Assembly: GCA_000509105.1 (NCBI GenBank)
Contig: BAIF02000109.1
Location: 1 to 64,000 of the forward strand
Reading direction: 5' to 3'
DNA length: 64,000 nt
From: Clostridiales bacterium VE202-21
GTDB taxonomy: Bacteria > Bacillota > Clostridia > Lachnospirales > Lachnospiraceae
Below are positions 1 through 8,997 of this stretch, piece after piece. Position 1 is the first letter of the stretch, and each line of letters starts with the position of its first letter. A model generated the notes under the pieces. It saw only the letters and a program-made list of their open reading frames with translations, did no database searches and was not told where the DNA came from. Position numbers and translations under genes: made by a program.

Positions 1-529
1 CTTTTTTATGAATGAACCATACAATTTTTTAAATCCAGTATATTTACGGGTAACAAGGCGATCTAACACTTACACTTATATAAACGAATCACCAATTCTG
101 TTCCATCCGTTGCTACCGTACGAGGGCCCCTCTGGGGAATGAGCTCTTAACTACCGTTTGGATGCAACAGCGAATGCATCGGCATTCGGGCCAAATGCGG
201 CATGTACCTCCCTTCCCGTTCCGTTTTCTTCTGCAGCTTCTTCGCGAAGTGTCAGGACATTTCACCAGCAGACATTGCCCCACCAGCTCCCGGACTCACC
301 TCGTCATTCGCGTCCTCCATCCGTTAACGAGTCTAAAGCTCGTTAACTAACTCCCTATTGAAAATGCGTGGAAGATATGGTATGATTTGTTATAGTTAGA
401 ACAGATGTTCGAAATAGCTATAGGATTTATTTGAAGAAAGTATACCCAAAGGGCATCCCGTAATTCATGCCCTGCGGGCGGATCCGCAGAAAACTGCGGA
501 ATAAGGTATAGGAAAAGGGGTGCACGGAG
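1..529. other. Intergenic region with degenerate repeats, no gene seen
   Basis: I see no convincing coding sequence here; the short reading frames have no ribosome binding site and no recognisable protein. Three structured pieces are visible. A copy of an AAACGAATCA...GGATGCA type element spans about 82-170. A CGAATG/CATTCG hairpin lies at about 171-188. GTTAACGAG (323-331) is inverted against CTCGTTAAC (339-347). A further repeat at 441-473 is listed separately. Only the last 150 bases are likely to belong to the promoter and leader of the radical SAM gene. Confidence 0.6.
441..473 (+). repeat. Interspersed hairpin repeat, family B copy 1
   Basis: The stretch beginning TATACCCAAAGGG and ending CCCGTAATTCATGCCCT is nearly identical to the stretch at 54702-54735. 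In this copy GGGCAT (451-456) and ATGCCC (467-472) can pair. It lies just upstream of the radical SAM gene, so it may sit in its leader RNA. Confidence 0.6.
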
Positions 530-1861
530 ATGGCGGAGATTATACAGGAACAGATGTCGATGTATGACAAACTGCAGATTTTAAGCGATGCCGCCAAATA
601 CGATGTGGCCTGCACGTCCAGCGGTGTGGACAGGCAGGGTGACGGGACAGGGATGGGAAACTGCAAGAAATCGGGTATATGCCACAGCTTTTCAGCTGAC
701 GGAAGATGCATTTCGTTATTGAAGATTTTATTTACGAATGAATGTATTTATGACTGTAAATACTGTATCAACAGAGCGTCTAACGACGTAGTCAGGACTT
801 CGTTCACGCCGGACGAAATATGCACTTTGACTATGGAGTTTTACCGACGGAATTATATTGAAGGCCTTTTTCTGAGTTCTGGGATATTGAAGACGCCGAA
901 TTATACCATGGAGCTGATCTATGCTGCTCTGTACAAGCTGCGCAGGGAGTGTAATTTTCAGGGATATATTCATGTGAAGGCGATTCCGGGAGCGGATCAG
1001 GAGCTGATTCAGCGGGTGGGGTTTTTAGCGGACAGGATGAGTGTGAATCTGGAGCTTGCCACCGCCGAGAGTCTGCGGCTCCTTGCACCTCACAAGAGCA
1101 GGAAGAATATTCTGGCGCCGATGCGTCTGGTACAGCAGAAGCACAATGACAATAAGCTGGAGATTGTTCAATATAAGAATGCTCCCCGGTTTGTCCCTGC
1201 CGGGCAGAGCACACAGATGATTATCGGCGCTGCTCCTGAGACCGATTACCAGATCCTCAATGTGGCAGAATCTCTCTATAAGAAATTCGAACTGAAGAGG
1301 GTGTTCTACTCCGCATTTGTTTCTGTGAATGAGGACTCGGCTCTGCCAGCCAGAACAGGGGAAGGGCCGCCTCTTCTGAGAGAGCACAGACTGTATCAGG
1401 CGGACTGGCTGCTGAGATATTACCAATTTAAGGCAAGGGAGCTGCTGGATGAAAAGAACCCGAATTTTAATGTTTTTCTGGATCCAAAGTGCGACTGGGC
1501 GATAAAGCATCTGGAATATTTTCCGGTGGAGGTGAACCGGGCCGACTATAATACACTTTTGAGGGTGCCCGGAATCGGAGTAAAGTCGGCTGCCAGGATT
1601 GTGAAGGCGAGAAGGATGGGAACTCTGCAGTTTGAAGATTTAAAAAAGATGGGAGTCGTTCTAAAGCGTGCACTTTATTTTCTGACATGTAATGGCAGAA
1701 TGATGTACAAAACCAGGATAGAAGAGGATTATATTATGAGAAACTTACTGAATACAAAGGAGAAGCTGCCGGATTCTGTGACCGGTATGACCTACCGGCA
1801 GCTTTCTTTGTTTGATGATGTGACCTTCAGGGAAGCACAGGTTTTCAGCATATTGGAGTAA
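530..1861 (+). CDS. Putative DNA modification/repair radical SAM protein
   Basis: This 443-residue protein matches the radical SAM family that is co-inherited with a partner DUF4130 protein and linked to uracil-DNA-glycosylase-like domains (TIGR03916 type). The radical SAM cluster ligands are seen as C72-x3-C76-x2-C79. A helix-hairpin-helix motif (VPGIGVKSAARI) near residues 343-356 suggests nucleic-acid binding. The partner gene begins 13 bases downstream, which supports an operon. The substrate and reaction are not known for this family; the DNA-repair role is inferred from the HhH motif and the partner. An internal ATG at 554 is a possible alternative start, because spacing to the AAAAGGGG upstream of 530 is imperfect. 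Confidence 0.85.
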   Translation: MAEIIQEQMSMYDKLQILSDAAKYDVACTSSGVDRQGDGTGMGNCKKSGICHSFSADGRCISLLKILFTNECIYDCKYCINRASNDVVRTSFTPDEICTLTMEFYRRNYIEGLFLSSGILKTPNYTMELIYAALYKLRRECNFQGYIHVKAIPGADQELIQRVGFLADRMSVNLELATAESLRLLAPHKSRKNILAPMRLVQQKHNDNKLEIVQYKNAPRFVPAGQSTQMIIGAAPETDYQILNVAESLYKKFELKRVFYSAFVSVNEDSALPARTGEGPPLLREHRLYQADWLLRYYQFKARELLDEKNPNFNVFLDPKCDWAIKHLEYFPVEVNRADYNTLLRVPGIGVKSAARIVKARRMGTLQFEDLKKMGVVLKRALYFLTCNGRMMYKTRIEEDYIMRNLLNTKEKLPDSVTGMTYRQLSLFDDVTFREAQVFSILE

Positions 1862-1874
1862 AAGAGGGACAGAG

Positions 1875-2675
1875 ATGAAACAGGTCTATATTTGTTATGA
1901 CACAATAACAGGCATATTTTCCGCTATCCACGATGCGTGGAAAGAAAATAGAAACGGTGAAGCTGGTATTGCACTGCGCGGCCAGATGACCCCGCAGCTG
2001 TTCTGTGAGTACAGGGAGACCGCAGAGTCGGAAAAAAAATCAATTGCGGTTGAGCGGCTGATAAAACAGAATCTTGGGTATAATACTTACTGGGATATTT
2101 ATCATGCCCTCCTGGCAGACGATTCCGAGAAGGCGGATGCCGTATATAACACCATGCTGGCAGCCAGAACCATACCAGACAGCAGGAAGGTCATGGAACA
2201 CCTGAGTAATCCATATGTTGCCAAGGTGTTTGAACTGAGCAGGAGCGTGGCCAATGAAGCGCATCTGTTTACGGAGTTCATCCGCTTTCGGGAACTGGAG
2301 AACGGAGTCCTGCTCTCGGAGATTACCCCTAAGGGGCAGGTGCTGACCTGCATTGCAGATCATTTTACAAATCGTTTTCCGCTGGAGAACTGGATGGTTT
2401 ATGATAAAACGCATAAGGTATTTCTGGTTCATCAGGCAGGTAAGAACTGGGTTCTCGTCCAGGGAGAGGAACTGAATCCGGAGACAGCAGGCAGAGTATC
2501 GGAGGCTGAAGGGGAATTTGAGCGTTTATGGAAAGGATTCTGCAGCTCGATTTCGATCAAAGAGCGTGAGAATCTGGCCCTGCAGAGGTCACACCTGCCG
2601 ATGCATTTCCGACAGGATATGACAGAATTTAGTGACAGCGCAGTCAGGTCTGCGCATTTACAGCGCAGACCGTAG
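1875..2675 (+). CDS. DUF4130 (TIGR03915) DNA-metabolism partner protein
   Basis: This 266-residue protein has the N-terminus (YICYDTITGIFSAIHDAW) typical of the TIGR03915/DUF4130 family, which is found beside the radical SAM repair protein and in some genomes is fused to a uracil-DNA-glycosylase domain. No separate glycosylase domain is visible here, so it appears to be the stand-alone form. It follows the radical SAM gene by 13 bases with a GAGGGACAGAG ribosome binding site and is almost certainly cotranscribed. Its activity is unknown; recognising or processing damaged bases together with the radical SAM enzyme is an inference from family context. Confidence 0.85.
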   Translation: MKQVYICYDTITGIFSAIHDAWKENRNGEAGIALRGQMTPQLFCEYRETAESEKKSIAVERLIKQNLGYNTYWDIYHALLADDSEKADAVYNTMLAARTIPDSRKVMEHLSNPYVAKVFELSRSVANEAHLFTEFIRFRELENGVLLSEITPKGQVLTCIADHFTNRFPLENWMVYDKTHKVFLVHQAGKNWVLVQGEELNPETAGRVSEAEGEFERLWKGFCSSISIKERENLALQRSHLPMHFRQDMTEFSDSAVRSAHLQRRP

Positions 2676-2735
2676 GAAAATGAGGTGGCCACAGGCATCC
2701 ATCCCATCGCAAAGCGATTTTAATGGCTGGATGCG

Positions 2736-2763
2736 TAACAGTTCAGATTTACCTGAACTGTTA
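2736..2763 (+). terminator. Hairpin after the radical SAM/DUF4130 pair
   Basis: TAACAGTTCAG (2736-2746) is a perfect inverted repeat of CTGAACTGTTA (2753-2763) with a 6-base loop. It lies 60 bases after the DUF4130 stop. There is no strong T run after it, so it may be a weak terminator or only an RNA-stabilising hairpin. Confidence 0.45.
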
Positions 2764-2899
2764 AAGAATTTCATTAAAACAGGATTTCACTGCATTCACG
2801 CAAAAAGTATTGTATAATAGAATAAGCTGGATTAACATATAACTATCATCAGGAAAGGTTATTAACCGGATGAAATAAAATCTGAGAGAAGGGAGAAAT

Positions 2900-3343
2900 A
2901 TGGAGAGAGAAGCTTTTGTATGGCTTGGACTGCTGATAGTTTTTCTGGTAATCGAGATTATAACGGTCGGGCTTACATCGGTCTGGCTGGCCGGGGGCGC
3001 TCTGGCAGCGCTGCTTTTAAACATTGCCGGTATGAACCTGATCTGGCAGGTTGGCGCATTTTTCGTTGTCTCATTTTTACTTTTGTTTTTTACCCGTCCC
3101 TTTGCGGTAAAATACATAAATGCCCATCATGAGAAGACAAATTATGAGGGCGTTATAGGTAAAATAGTCAGGGTGACGGAGACTGTAGATAATCTGGCAC
3201 AGACGGGAACCGCTGTCGTCAATGGGCTGGAGTGGACCGCAAGGGCAGAAAAGGATGAGGATATCCTGGAGCCCGGGACACTGGCCAAGGTGGTAAGCAT
3301 TTCCGGCGTGAAACTGATTGTAAAGAAATATGAGGAGGAATAG
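2900..3343 (+). CDS. NfeD-family membrane protein
   Basis: This 147-residue protein has two to three hydrophobic segments in residues 5-65 and a soluble C-terminal OB-fold-like domain from about residue 80 (GVIGKIVRVTETVDNL...GTAVVNGLEWTARAE), the short NfeD architecture. NfeD proteins are encoded next to SPFH/stomatin-type proteins and are thought to work with them in membrane microdomains. The next gene, four bases downstream, is such a protein. The start at 2900 has the GAGAAGGGAGAA ribosome binding site. Confidence 0.9.
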   Translation: MEREAFVWLGLLIVFLVIEIITVGLTSVWLAGGALAALLLNIAGMNLIWQVGAFFVVSFLLLFFTRPFAVKYINAHHEKTNYEGVIGKIVRVTETVDNLAQTGTAVVNGLEWTARAEKDEDILEPGTLAKVVSISGVKLIVKKYEEE

Positions 3344-3346
3344 AAT

Positions 3347-4279
3347 ATGGGACTTTGGATTGGAATTGTAATACTAATTATCGTACTGTTAATCCTGGTG
3401 ACAAATATCAGGATTGTACCCCAGGCACATGCGTATATACTGGAGCGTCTTGGCGGATACAAAGAGACATGGGGAGTAGGCCTGCATTTTAAAATTCCGA
3501 TTCTGGACAGAGTTGCAAAGAAAGTGTCTTTAAAAGAGCAGGTGGTAGATTTTGAACCACAGGCGGTTATAACAAAGGATAATGTTACGATGCAGATTGA
3601 TACGGTCGTATTCTTCCAGATTACGGATCCGAAACAGTATGCATACGGCGTAGAAAGTCCGATTGCAGCGATAGAGAATCTAACGGCAACTACACTGCGT
3701 AATATTATCGGCGATCTGGAGCTGGATGAGACACTGACATCCAGAGAGACGATCAACTCCCAGATGAGAACATCTCTCGACATCGCAACTGACCCATGGG
3801 GAATCAAAGTGAACCGTGTCGAGCTAAAGAACATTATGCCGCCAAAGGCTATCCAGGATGCGATGGAGAAGCAGATGAAGGCTGAGCGTGAGCGAAGAGA
3901 ATCCATCCTCAGGGCAGAAGGCGAGAAGAAGTCTACGATCCTTGTGGCAGAAGGTGAGAAAGAGTCCGTGATCCTTGAGGCGGAAGCGGCGAAGCAGGCA
4001 GCGATTCTAAAGGCAGAGGCCGAGAAGCAGAAGAGGATTAAGGAAGCCGAAGGACAGGCGGAAGCGATCAGATCCGTACAGCTGGCTACGGCTGATGGTA
4101 TTAAGTTTATCAGGGAAGCCGGCGCTGATGAAGCAGTGCTGACGATCAAGAGCCTGGAAGCATTTGCAAAGGCGGCTGACGGTAAGGCTACCAAGATTAT
4201 CATCCCATCCGAACTGCAGGGAATTGCCGGTCTGACTAAGACAATTTCAGAAATCGCGCATTACGAGAAGGCTGAGTAG
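3347..4279 (+). CDS. SPFH/Band 7 (stomatin-like, QmcA-type) membrane protein
   Basis: This 310-residue protein has one N-terminal transmembrane helix (residues 3-21), an SPFH domain (about 25-185) and a long charged coiled coil (about 185-250) rich in repeated EAE-K units. The ending suits oligomer formation at the membrane, as in QmcA and stomatin-like proteins that act as scaffolds and modulators of membrane proteases. It pairs with the preceding NfeD gene, with ribosome binding site GAGGAGGAA overlapping the NfeD stop. The family assignment is firm; which membrane process it supports is not visible from sequence. Confidence 0.92.
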   Translation: MGLWIGIVILIIVLLILVTNIRIVPQAHAYILERLGGYKETWGVGLHFKIPILDRVAKKVSLKEQVVDFEPQAVITKDNVTMQIDTVVFFQITDPKQYAYGVESPIAAIENLTATTLRNIIGDLELDETLTSRETINSQMRTSLDIATDPWGIKVNRVELKNIMPPKAIQDAMEKQMKAERERRESILRAEGEKKSTILVAEGEKESVILEAEAAKQAAILKAEAEKQKRIKEAEGQAEAIRSVQLATADGIKFIREAGADEAVLTIKSLEAFAKAADGKATKIIIPSELQGIAGLTKTISEIAHYEKAE

Positions 4280-4359
4280 TCCGGTTTGGGCCTGGACGGA
4301 ATCAGGCAATCGGAGATCGCGTGCCGCACAATAGAAGGCAGTAGAAGCAGGAGCAGGAT

Positions 4360-5082
4360 ATGGCAAGAATTTTGGTATTGGAAGACGAGGAGCGGAGCAG
4401 GGAAGCACTGCGGAACATGCTCTGCCGCATATCGGCTGACATAACGGTGAATACGGCGGCAGACCTGGCGCAAGCCAGGCTGCTGCTGCATGGCACCGTT
4501 TCTTTTGATTTATTTTTACTGGATGTAAATCTTGTAAAAGAGGACAAGGAAGACTCCTCCGGCCTGATCTTTGCAGAGGAGATACGCAATATCATCAAGT
4601 ATGAGTTCACACCTGTTGTTATGATCACATCGGTTGCGTCCCTGGAGATAGAGGCTTACCGCAGGATACACTGTTATCAGTATCTCTTAAAGCCTTACAG
4701 CGAAGCAGATGTACAGGCCGTGGTGAAAAAGGTGCTGTCCCACGTGCGAGCAGAGGAAAAACCGTACATTATAGTTAAGAAAAACGGGATTAATTATAAG
4801 ATATTGTGTGAAGAGATTGTTTTCTGTAAGGCAATTCCCAGGGGGGTCTGCCTTTATCTGAAAGAGGAGAAGATGGAAATTCCATATCTCTCTATACGGC
4901 AGCTTATGGAGAAAATGCCAAAGCAGGAGTTTTTCCAGTGCCACAGGATGTTTGCGGTGAATAAGACATACGTGAAGTATTATGATATGGTAAATCAGAT
5001 GATACAGGTAGAGGGATATGGAGAGAAAATTGATATCGGTGTTACCTACAAGACTGAGGTCAGGAGGCTGCTAAATGAATAA
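4360..5082 (+). CDS. LytTR-family response regulator
   Basis: This 240-residue protein has an N-terminal receiver domain with the acidic pair near D9-E10, phosphoacceptor D55 (LLDVN), T90 and K111 (LLKPY), followed by a LytTR DNA-binding domain from about residue 135 to the end. It overlaps the next gene, a GHKL sensor kinase, by eight bases, so the two form a translationally coupled two-component system of the AgrA/AgrC kind. No peptide pheromone gene is visible nearby. The start at 4360 follows an AGGAGCAGG ribosome binding site. The regulon is unknown; neighbouring targets are not obvious. Confidence 0.9.
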   Translation: MARILVLEDEERSREALRNMLCRISADITVNTAADLAQARLLLHGTVSFDLFLLDVNLVKEDKEDSSGLIFAEEIRNIIKYEFTPVVMITSVASLEIEAYRRIHCYQYLLKPYSEADVQAVVKKVLSHVRAEEKPYIIVKKNGINYKILCEEIVFCKAIPRGVCLYLKEEKMEIPYLSIRQLMEKMPKQEFFQCHRMFAVNKTYVKYYDMVNQMIQVEGYGEKIDIGVTYKTEVRRLLNE

Positions 5083-5926
5083 AACAGTAAGAAAATTCCT
5101 TTACCGGGTCTTTTGTTTCATTTCCCTTGCGATTGCAGTTTACCTGGTGATTGACCTGAAGATAAGCAGGACGCTGGATTTTAAGATGATCATTGTATTC
5201 ATTTTATTACTTGTTGTGATTATATGGGGGACGATTGACTGGAAGCTGAGCAATGACATCATAAGGGAGCAGGAAAAGGAACTGAAGATGTATCAGCACT
5301 ATATTCAACCGCTGGAGGAACTGGTAAAGGAGATCAGGGCAAGGCAGCATGAATTTGACAATCATCTGAATGCTGTTTTGAACATGCACCTTACTGTGGA
5401 TTCTTATGAAGAACTTGTGCGCAGACAGTCGGAGTATGTGAAGGCGATCAGCAGAGAGGGCGTCAGCCAGTATCTGCCTCTTCTGAAAATCAGTGATAAG
5501 GTGCTCGCAGGCTTTCTTTACAGTAAGATTGTCAGTTCCAGGGAAGGCATTGAGACAGAGATAGAGGTGCGCAGCAGGGAGATTATTTCCCGGGTATCAG
5601 AACACAGTCTGATTGAGATTGTTGGGGTTCTGGTAGACAATGCGTATGAGGCGTGCCCCGAGGAGGGGGGACGAGTGCGCATGATTCTGGATTCCCGGCA
5701 GGATCATCTGATTTTCCAGATATTCAACCAGCACGAGAAGATCTCACTGGAAGAGATCGGACATTTTTTTGAGAATGGATTTACTACGAAGAGCAAAAAG
5801 AGAGGGGACAGGGGGCTTGGCCTCTACCGCGCCAAAATGATTGCAGAGAAAGCGGGGGGTGAGATTACCGTGGGGCAGGAAGAGATCGGCGGAGAGAATT
5901 ATATTCAGTTTGCCGTAGTAATTTAG
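5075..5926 (+). CDS. GHKL-domain sensor histidine kinase
   Basis: This 283-residue protein has two N-terminal transmembrane helices (about 10-28 and 37-53) with little extracellular loop, a dimerisation helix with the probable phosphoacceptor in RQHEFDNHLNAV (H92), and a C-terminal GHKL ATPase domain with an N box (LVDNAYEA) and G box (RGDRGLGLYRAK). This is the AgrC/CitA-like short class without an obvious periplasmic sensor. It overlaps the LytTR response regulator gene upstream and is predicted to phosphorylate it. The tiny membrane domain suggests sensing within the membrane or through a partner; that is inference. Confidence 0.88.
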   Translation: MNKTVRKFLYRVFCFISLAIAVYLVIDLKISRTLDFKMIIVFILLLVVIIWGTIDWKLSNDIIREQEKELKMYQHYIQPLEELVKEIRARQHEFDNHLNAVLNMHLTVDSYEELVRRQSEYVKAISREGVSQYLPLLKISDKVLAGFLYSKIVSSREGIETEIEVRSREIISRVSEHSLIEIVGVLVDNAYEACPEEGGRVRMILDSRQDHLIFQIFNQHEKISLEEIGHFFENGFTTKSKKRGDRGLGLYRAKMIAEKAGGEITVGQEEIGGENYIQFAVVI

Positions 5927-5974
5927 AGGTAACAAGAGTGGCTTTTCCTGCTTGAACGAGGTATAATAACATAC

Positions 5975-8350
5975 ATGGAAGAAAAAGAAGTGATCAAAAT
6001 ATCTGTCCGCAATCTGGTGGAATTTATTCTGCGCGAGGGGGACATCGACAACAGAACAGGGAGCAGCGCGGACAAAGAGGCCATGCTGCAGGGAAGCAGA
6101 ATCCATCGCAGGATACAGCGGCGTATGGGTTCTGATTATCGTGCAGAGGTTTCTCTCAAAACGCAGATTCCCTGCGAAGGATTTACCCTGCAGGTAGAAG
6201 GGAGGGCCGACGGAGTCATCGAGGATGGGCAGGGCGTCATGATAGATGAAATCAAGGGCGTCCTCAGGGAACTCCTGCATATCGAGGCACCCTCCAATGT
6301 ACACCTGGCACAGGCTAAGTGCTACGCATATATGTATGCCAGGCAGGAGAATCTGCAGAACATCCGTGTGCAGATGACCTACTGTAATCTGGAGACGGAA
6401 GAACTGAAGAGATTTATCCGGGAGTTTACCAGGGATGAACTGGAAAAATGGTTTCTGGAGCTGGTTGTTAAGTATGAAAAATGGGCGAAGTTTCAGATCG
6501 AATGGAAGTCGGAGCGGAATGCATCGATTAAGAAGATAGAGTTTCCTTTTGAGTACAGGGATGGGCAGAGAGAGATTGTGACTTCAGTCTATAAAACGAT
6601 ACTCAGAAAGAAGAAGTTGTTTATACAAGCCCCGACGGGCGTGGGGAAAACCATGGCGGCCGTCTTTCCGGCGGTGCGGGCCATGGGGGAAGGACTGGGG
6701 GAACGCATTTTTTATCTGACTGCTAAAACAATTACAAGAACCGTGGCAGAACAGGCCTTTCAGACCCTGAAGGGTCAAGGGCTCCTCATGAAGGTGATTA
6801 CCCTGACCGCAAAAGAAAAGATATGCTTTTGCGAAGAGACAGTCTGCAATCCGGACAACTGCCCATACGCAAAAGGGCATTATGACAGAGTGAATGATGC
6901 CGTGTTTGACTTGATTATGAACTCGGATGATTTGAGCAGAGAGGCAATAGAGAAACAGGCGCAGAAGTACAATGTGTGTCCGTTTGAGATGGCGCTCGAT
7001 GTTTCAGTATGGTCGGATGCCATTATCTGTGATTACAACTACGTTTTTGATCCAAACGCTCACTTAAAGCGTTTTTTTTCCGAGGGAAATAAAGGCGGCT
7101 ATCTGTATCTCATTGATGAGGCACACAATCTGGTTGAACGGGGGCGCGAGATGTACAGCGCTGTCTTATATAAAGAGGATGTGCTTGAGATAAAGCGCCT
7201 GGTAAAAAACGAAGATCCTAAGCTGGCGAAAAAACTGGAGGAGTGCAACAAGCAGCTGCTTATGCTGAAAAGAGAGTGTGAGAACTATCAGATTCTGGAA
7301 AGTGTTTCCCACATCGCGGTTAAGCTGATGAATGTAATGTCCGGTCTGGAGGAGTATCTGGAGGAAGAACACAGCGAGGAAAAAAGAGAGCAGATTTTGG
7401 ATTTTTATTTTCAAGTCAGAGACTTTTTGAATATTCATGATATTTTAGATGAAAACTATGTCATCTATTCGGAGCTTGAACGTGGCGGCCGTTTCCGCGT
7501 AAAGCTGCTCTGTGTCAATCCTTCTGTAAATCTGCAGACTTACTTGGAGCAGGGAAACAGTACCATATTTTTTTCCGCAACATTGCTGCCCATCCATTAT
7601 TATAAAAAGCTGCTCAGCGTGGAGAGTGATGATTATGCAATCTATGCGGAATCCGCTTTCCCAAGGGAGAACCGTCTTCTTCTTCTTGGCAACGATGTGA
7701 GCACAAAGTATACCATGCGGGGAGCAGACATGTACGAGAAGTTTGCCAGGTATATTCTTAATATAGTGGAGGGTAGAAAGGGCAATTATATGGTTTTCTT
7801 TCCGTCCTACCGGTTTATGGAAGATGTACAGGAATGTTTTCAGAATATGCTGCAGGGGCGCCACGACATAGAATGTATTGTGCAGTCGCAGTTTATGGGA
7901 GAAGAAGCCAGAGAAATCTTTCTGGAGACATTCGAGGAGGCGCGGGAGTGCAGCCTTGTGGGATTCTGCGTGATGGGCGGTATCTTTTCGGAAGGCATTG
8001 ACCTCACCCAGGACAGGCTGATTGGGGCAGTGATTATCGGAACAGGACTCCCGCAGGTATGCAATGACAGAGAGATACTGAAACAGTATTTTGACAGCAG
8101 AAACATGAAGGGGTTTGATTATGCCTATCTTTACCCGGGGATGAACAAAGTATTGCAGTCTGCCGGCAGAGTCATCAGAACGGAGGAGGACCGTGGCGTT
8201 ATTATACTGCTGGATGAGCGGTTTGTGCAGAGACAGTACCGGGAGATATTTCCGCGTGAGTGGGAGGGGTACCAGATCTGCAGGATAGATAACCTTGGCC
8301 TAAAGATAAAGGAATTCTGGGGCGGAGAACCTTCGGACAGCCTGGTATAA
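5975..8350 (+). CDS. XPD/DinG-like ATP-dependent DNA helicase with N-terminal PD-(D/E)XK (Cas4-like) domain
   Basis: This 791-residue protein is a superfamily 2 iron-sulfur helicase. Walker A (APTGVGKT) is at about residue 218, a four-cysteine cluster region (CFCEETVCNPDNCPY) at about 283-296, the DEAH box (LIDEAHN) at about 379, a SAT motif (FFSATLLP) further on and motif VI (QSAGRVIRTEEDRG) near the end. Residues 1-200 carry a PD-(D/E)XK-like pattern (GRADGVI...MIDEIKG, then a Q-x3-Y element, AQAKCYAYMYA) resembling the Cas4/AddB nuclease fold. No CRISPR genes are near, so a role in repair or processing of branched or damaged DNA is more likely. A terminator follows at 8405. Confidence 0.88.
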   Translation: MEEKEVIKISVRNLVEFILREGDIDNRTGSSADKEAMLQGSRIHRRIQRRMGSDYRAEVSLKTQIPCEGFTLQVEGRADGVIEDGQGVMIDEIKGVLRELLHIEAPSNVHLAQAKCYAYMYARQENLQNIRVQMTYCNLETEELKRFIREFTRDELEKWFLELVVKYEKWAKFQIEWKSERNASIKKIEFPFEYRDGQREIVTSVYKTILRKKKLFIQAPTGVGKTMAAVFPAVRAMGEGLGERIFYLTAKTITRTVAEQAFQTLKGQGLLMKVITLTAKEKICFCEETVCNPDNCPYAKGHYDRVNDAVFDLIMNSDDLSREAIEKQAQKYNVCPFEMALDVSVWSDAIICDYNYVFDPNAHLKRFFSEGNKGGYLYLIDEAHNLVERGREMYSAVLYKEDVLEIKRLVKNEDPKLAKKLEECNKQLLMLKRECENYQILESVSHIAVKLMNVMSGLEEYLEEEHSEEKREQILDFYFQVRDFLNIHDILDENYVIYSELERGGRFRVKLLCVNPSVNLQTYLEQGNSTIFFSATLLPIHYYKKLLSVESDDYAIYAESAFPRENRLLLLGNDVSTKYTMRGADMYEKFARYILNIVEGRKGNYMVFFPSYRFMEDVQECFQNMLQGRHDIECIVQSQFMGEEAREIFLETFEEARECSLVGFCVMGGIFSEGIDLTQDRLIGAVIIGTGLPQVCNDREILKQYFDSRNMKGFDYAYLYPGMNKVLQSAGRVIRTEEDRGVIILLDERFVQRQYREIFPREWEGYQICRIDNLGLKIKEFWGGEPSDSLV

Positions 8351-8404
8351 TAGTGACCGGAGGAACTGTTATGGACGCAGGCCGGCTCGGTGGCTATATA
8401 TCAT

Positions 8405-8440
8405 AAAAAAGCAGGAAACACTGGGTTTCCTGCTTTTTTA
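8405..8440. terminator. Bidirectional intrinsic terminator
   Basis: AAAAAAGCAGGAAA (8405-8418) is inverted against TTTCCTGCTTTTTT (8426-8439), giving a 14-bp stem flanked by A and T runs. It separates the convergent helicase (+) and hsp20 (-) genes and can end both transcripts. Confidence 0.9.
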
Positions 8441-8501
8441 CGTATATACATTTTCAAAAGGTCAGACGATTTACATCTACACATAGAGGTTTTACTTAAA
8501 G

Positions 8502-8921
8502 TCAATCGATAGTGATGTATTTAGGTTTTTCTTCGATTGCCTTTGGAGCCTCTTTGGGGACGCACAGGCATAAGACGCCGTCTTTAAATGATGCTTTAAT
8601 GTCGTCCTGTTTTAATTGGTCACCAACATAGAATCTGCGGTTACATGAACCGGTATAGCGTTCTTTGCGGATGCAGTTGCCTTTTTCGTCTTTTTCTTCC
8701 TGGCTTTCTTCGTGAGTGGCGGTTATTGTGAGATATCCGTCTTTCAAGTCAGCTTTGATGTCCTCTTTATTGTAGCCCGGAAGCTCCATTTCTACGAGGT
8801 AGTTATTGTCTTTCTCGTGAATGTCTGTCTTCATGATCTGGGATGAAGCGTTGTCAAAAGGTCTTTCAAAAAATGGGTCTTTAAAGAAATCATTAAAAAA
8901 ACTTCTGTTTGATAATAACAT
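8502..8921 (-). CDS. Small heat shock protein Hsp20 / alpha-crystallin family
   Basis: This 139-residue protein has a short N-terminal region followed by an alpha-crystallin domain (about 30-135) with the conserved features MELPGYNKEDI, a GYLTI strand and a closing GVLCLCVPK block with an IXI-like tail. Such proteins are ATP-independent holdases that keep unfolding cytoplasmic proteins soluble during heat or oxidative stress. The start at 8921 has a perfect AGGAGG ribosome binding site. A CIRCE operator overlaps its promoter (8968-9011), so control by HrcA is predicted. Confidence 0.95.
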   Translation of the reverse strand: MLLSNRSFFNDFFKDPFFERPFDNASSQIMKTDIHEKDNNYLVEMELPGYNKEDIKADLKDGYLTITATHEESQEEKDEKGNCIRKERYTGSCNRRFYVGDQLKQDDIKASFKDGVLCLCVPKEAPKAIEEKPKYITID

Positions 8922-8967
8922 AGTTCATACCTCCTAAAAATCAATTTGTTATCTTTGTTCTACATGT

Positions 8968-8997
8968 AATATAGCATATGATTATTAGCACTGTCAA
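8968..8997 (-). promoter_or_regulatory. hsp20 sigma-A promoter
   Basis: On the minus strand TTGACA (8997-8992) and TATATT (8973-8968) are separated by 18 bases, about 50 bases before the start codon. The -35 box lies in the spacer of the CIRCE inverted repeat. Confidence 0.8.

Noticed and set aside
158..350. Two overlapping short frames near the window start
   Set aside because: They have no ribosome binding site and run through a hairpin-rich repeat region.
831..1510. Open frames on the minus strand inside the radical SAM gene
   Set aside because: They lie fully inside a well-supported gene, have no ribosome binding site and no recognisable protein.
3142..4203. Long 353-residue minus-strand frame opposite the SPFH gene
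   Set aside because: It is a shadow of the codon pattern of the coiled-coil-rich SPFH gene; the product is low-complexity Ser/Ala/Ile.
5975..8350. CRISPR-associated Cas4 or DinG
   Set aside because: No repeats or other cas genes occur in the window; the domain is fused to a repair-type helicase.
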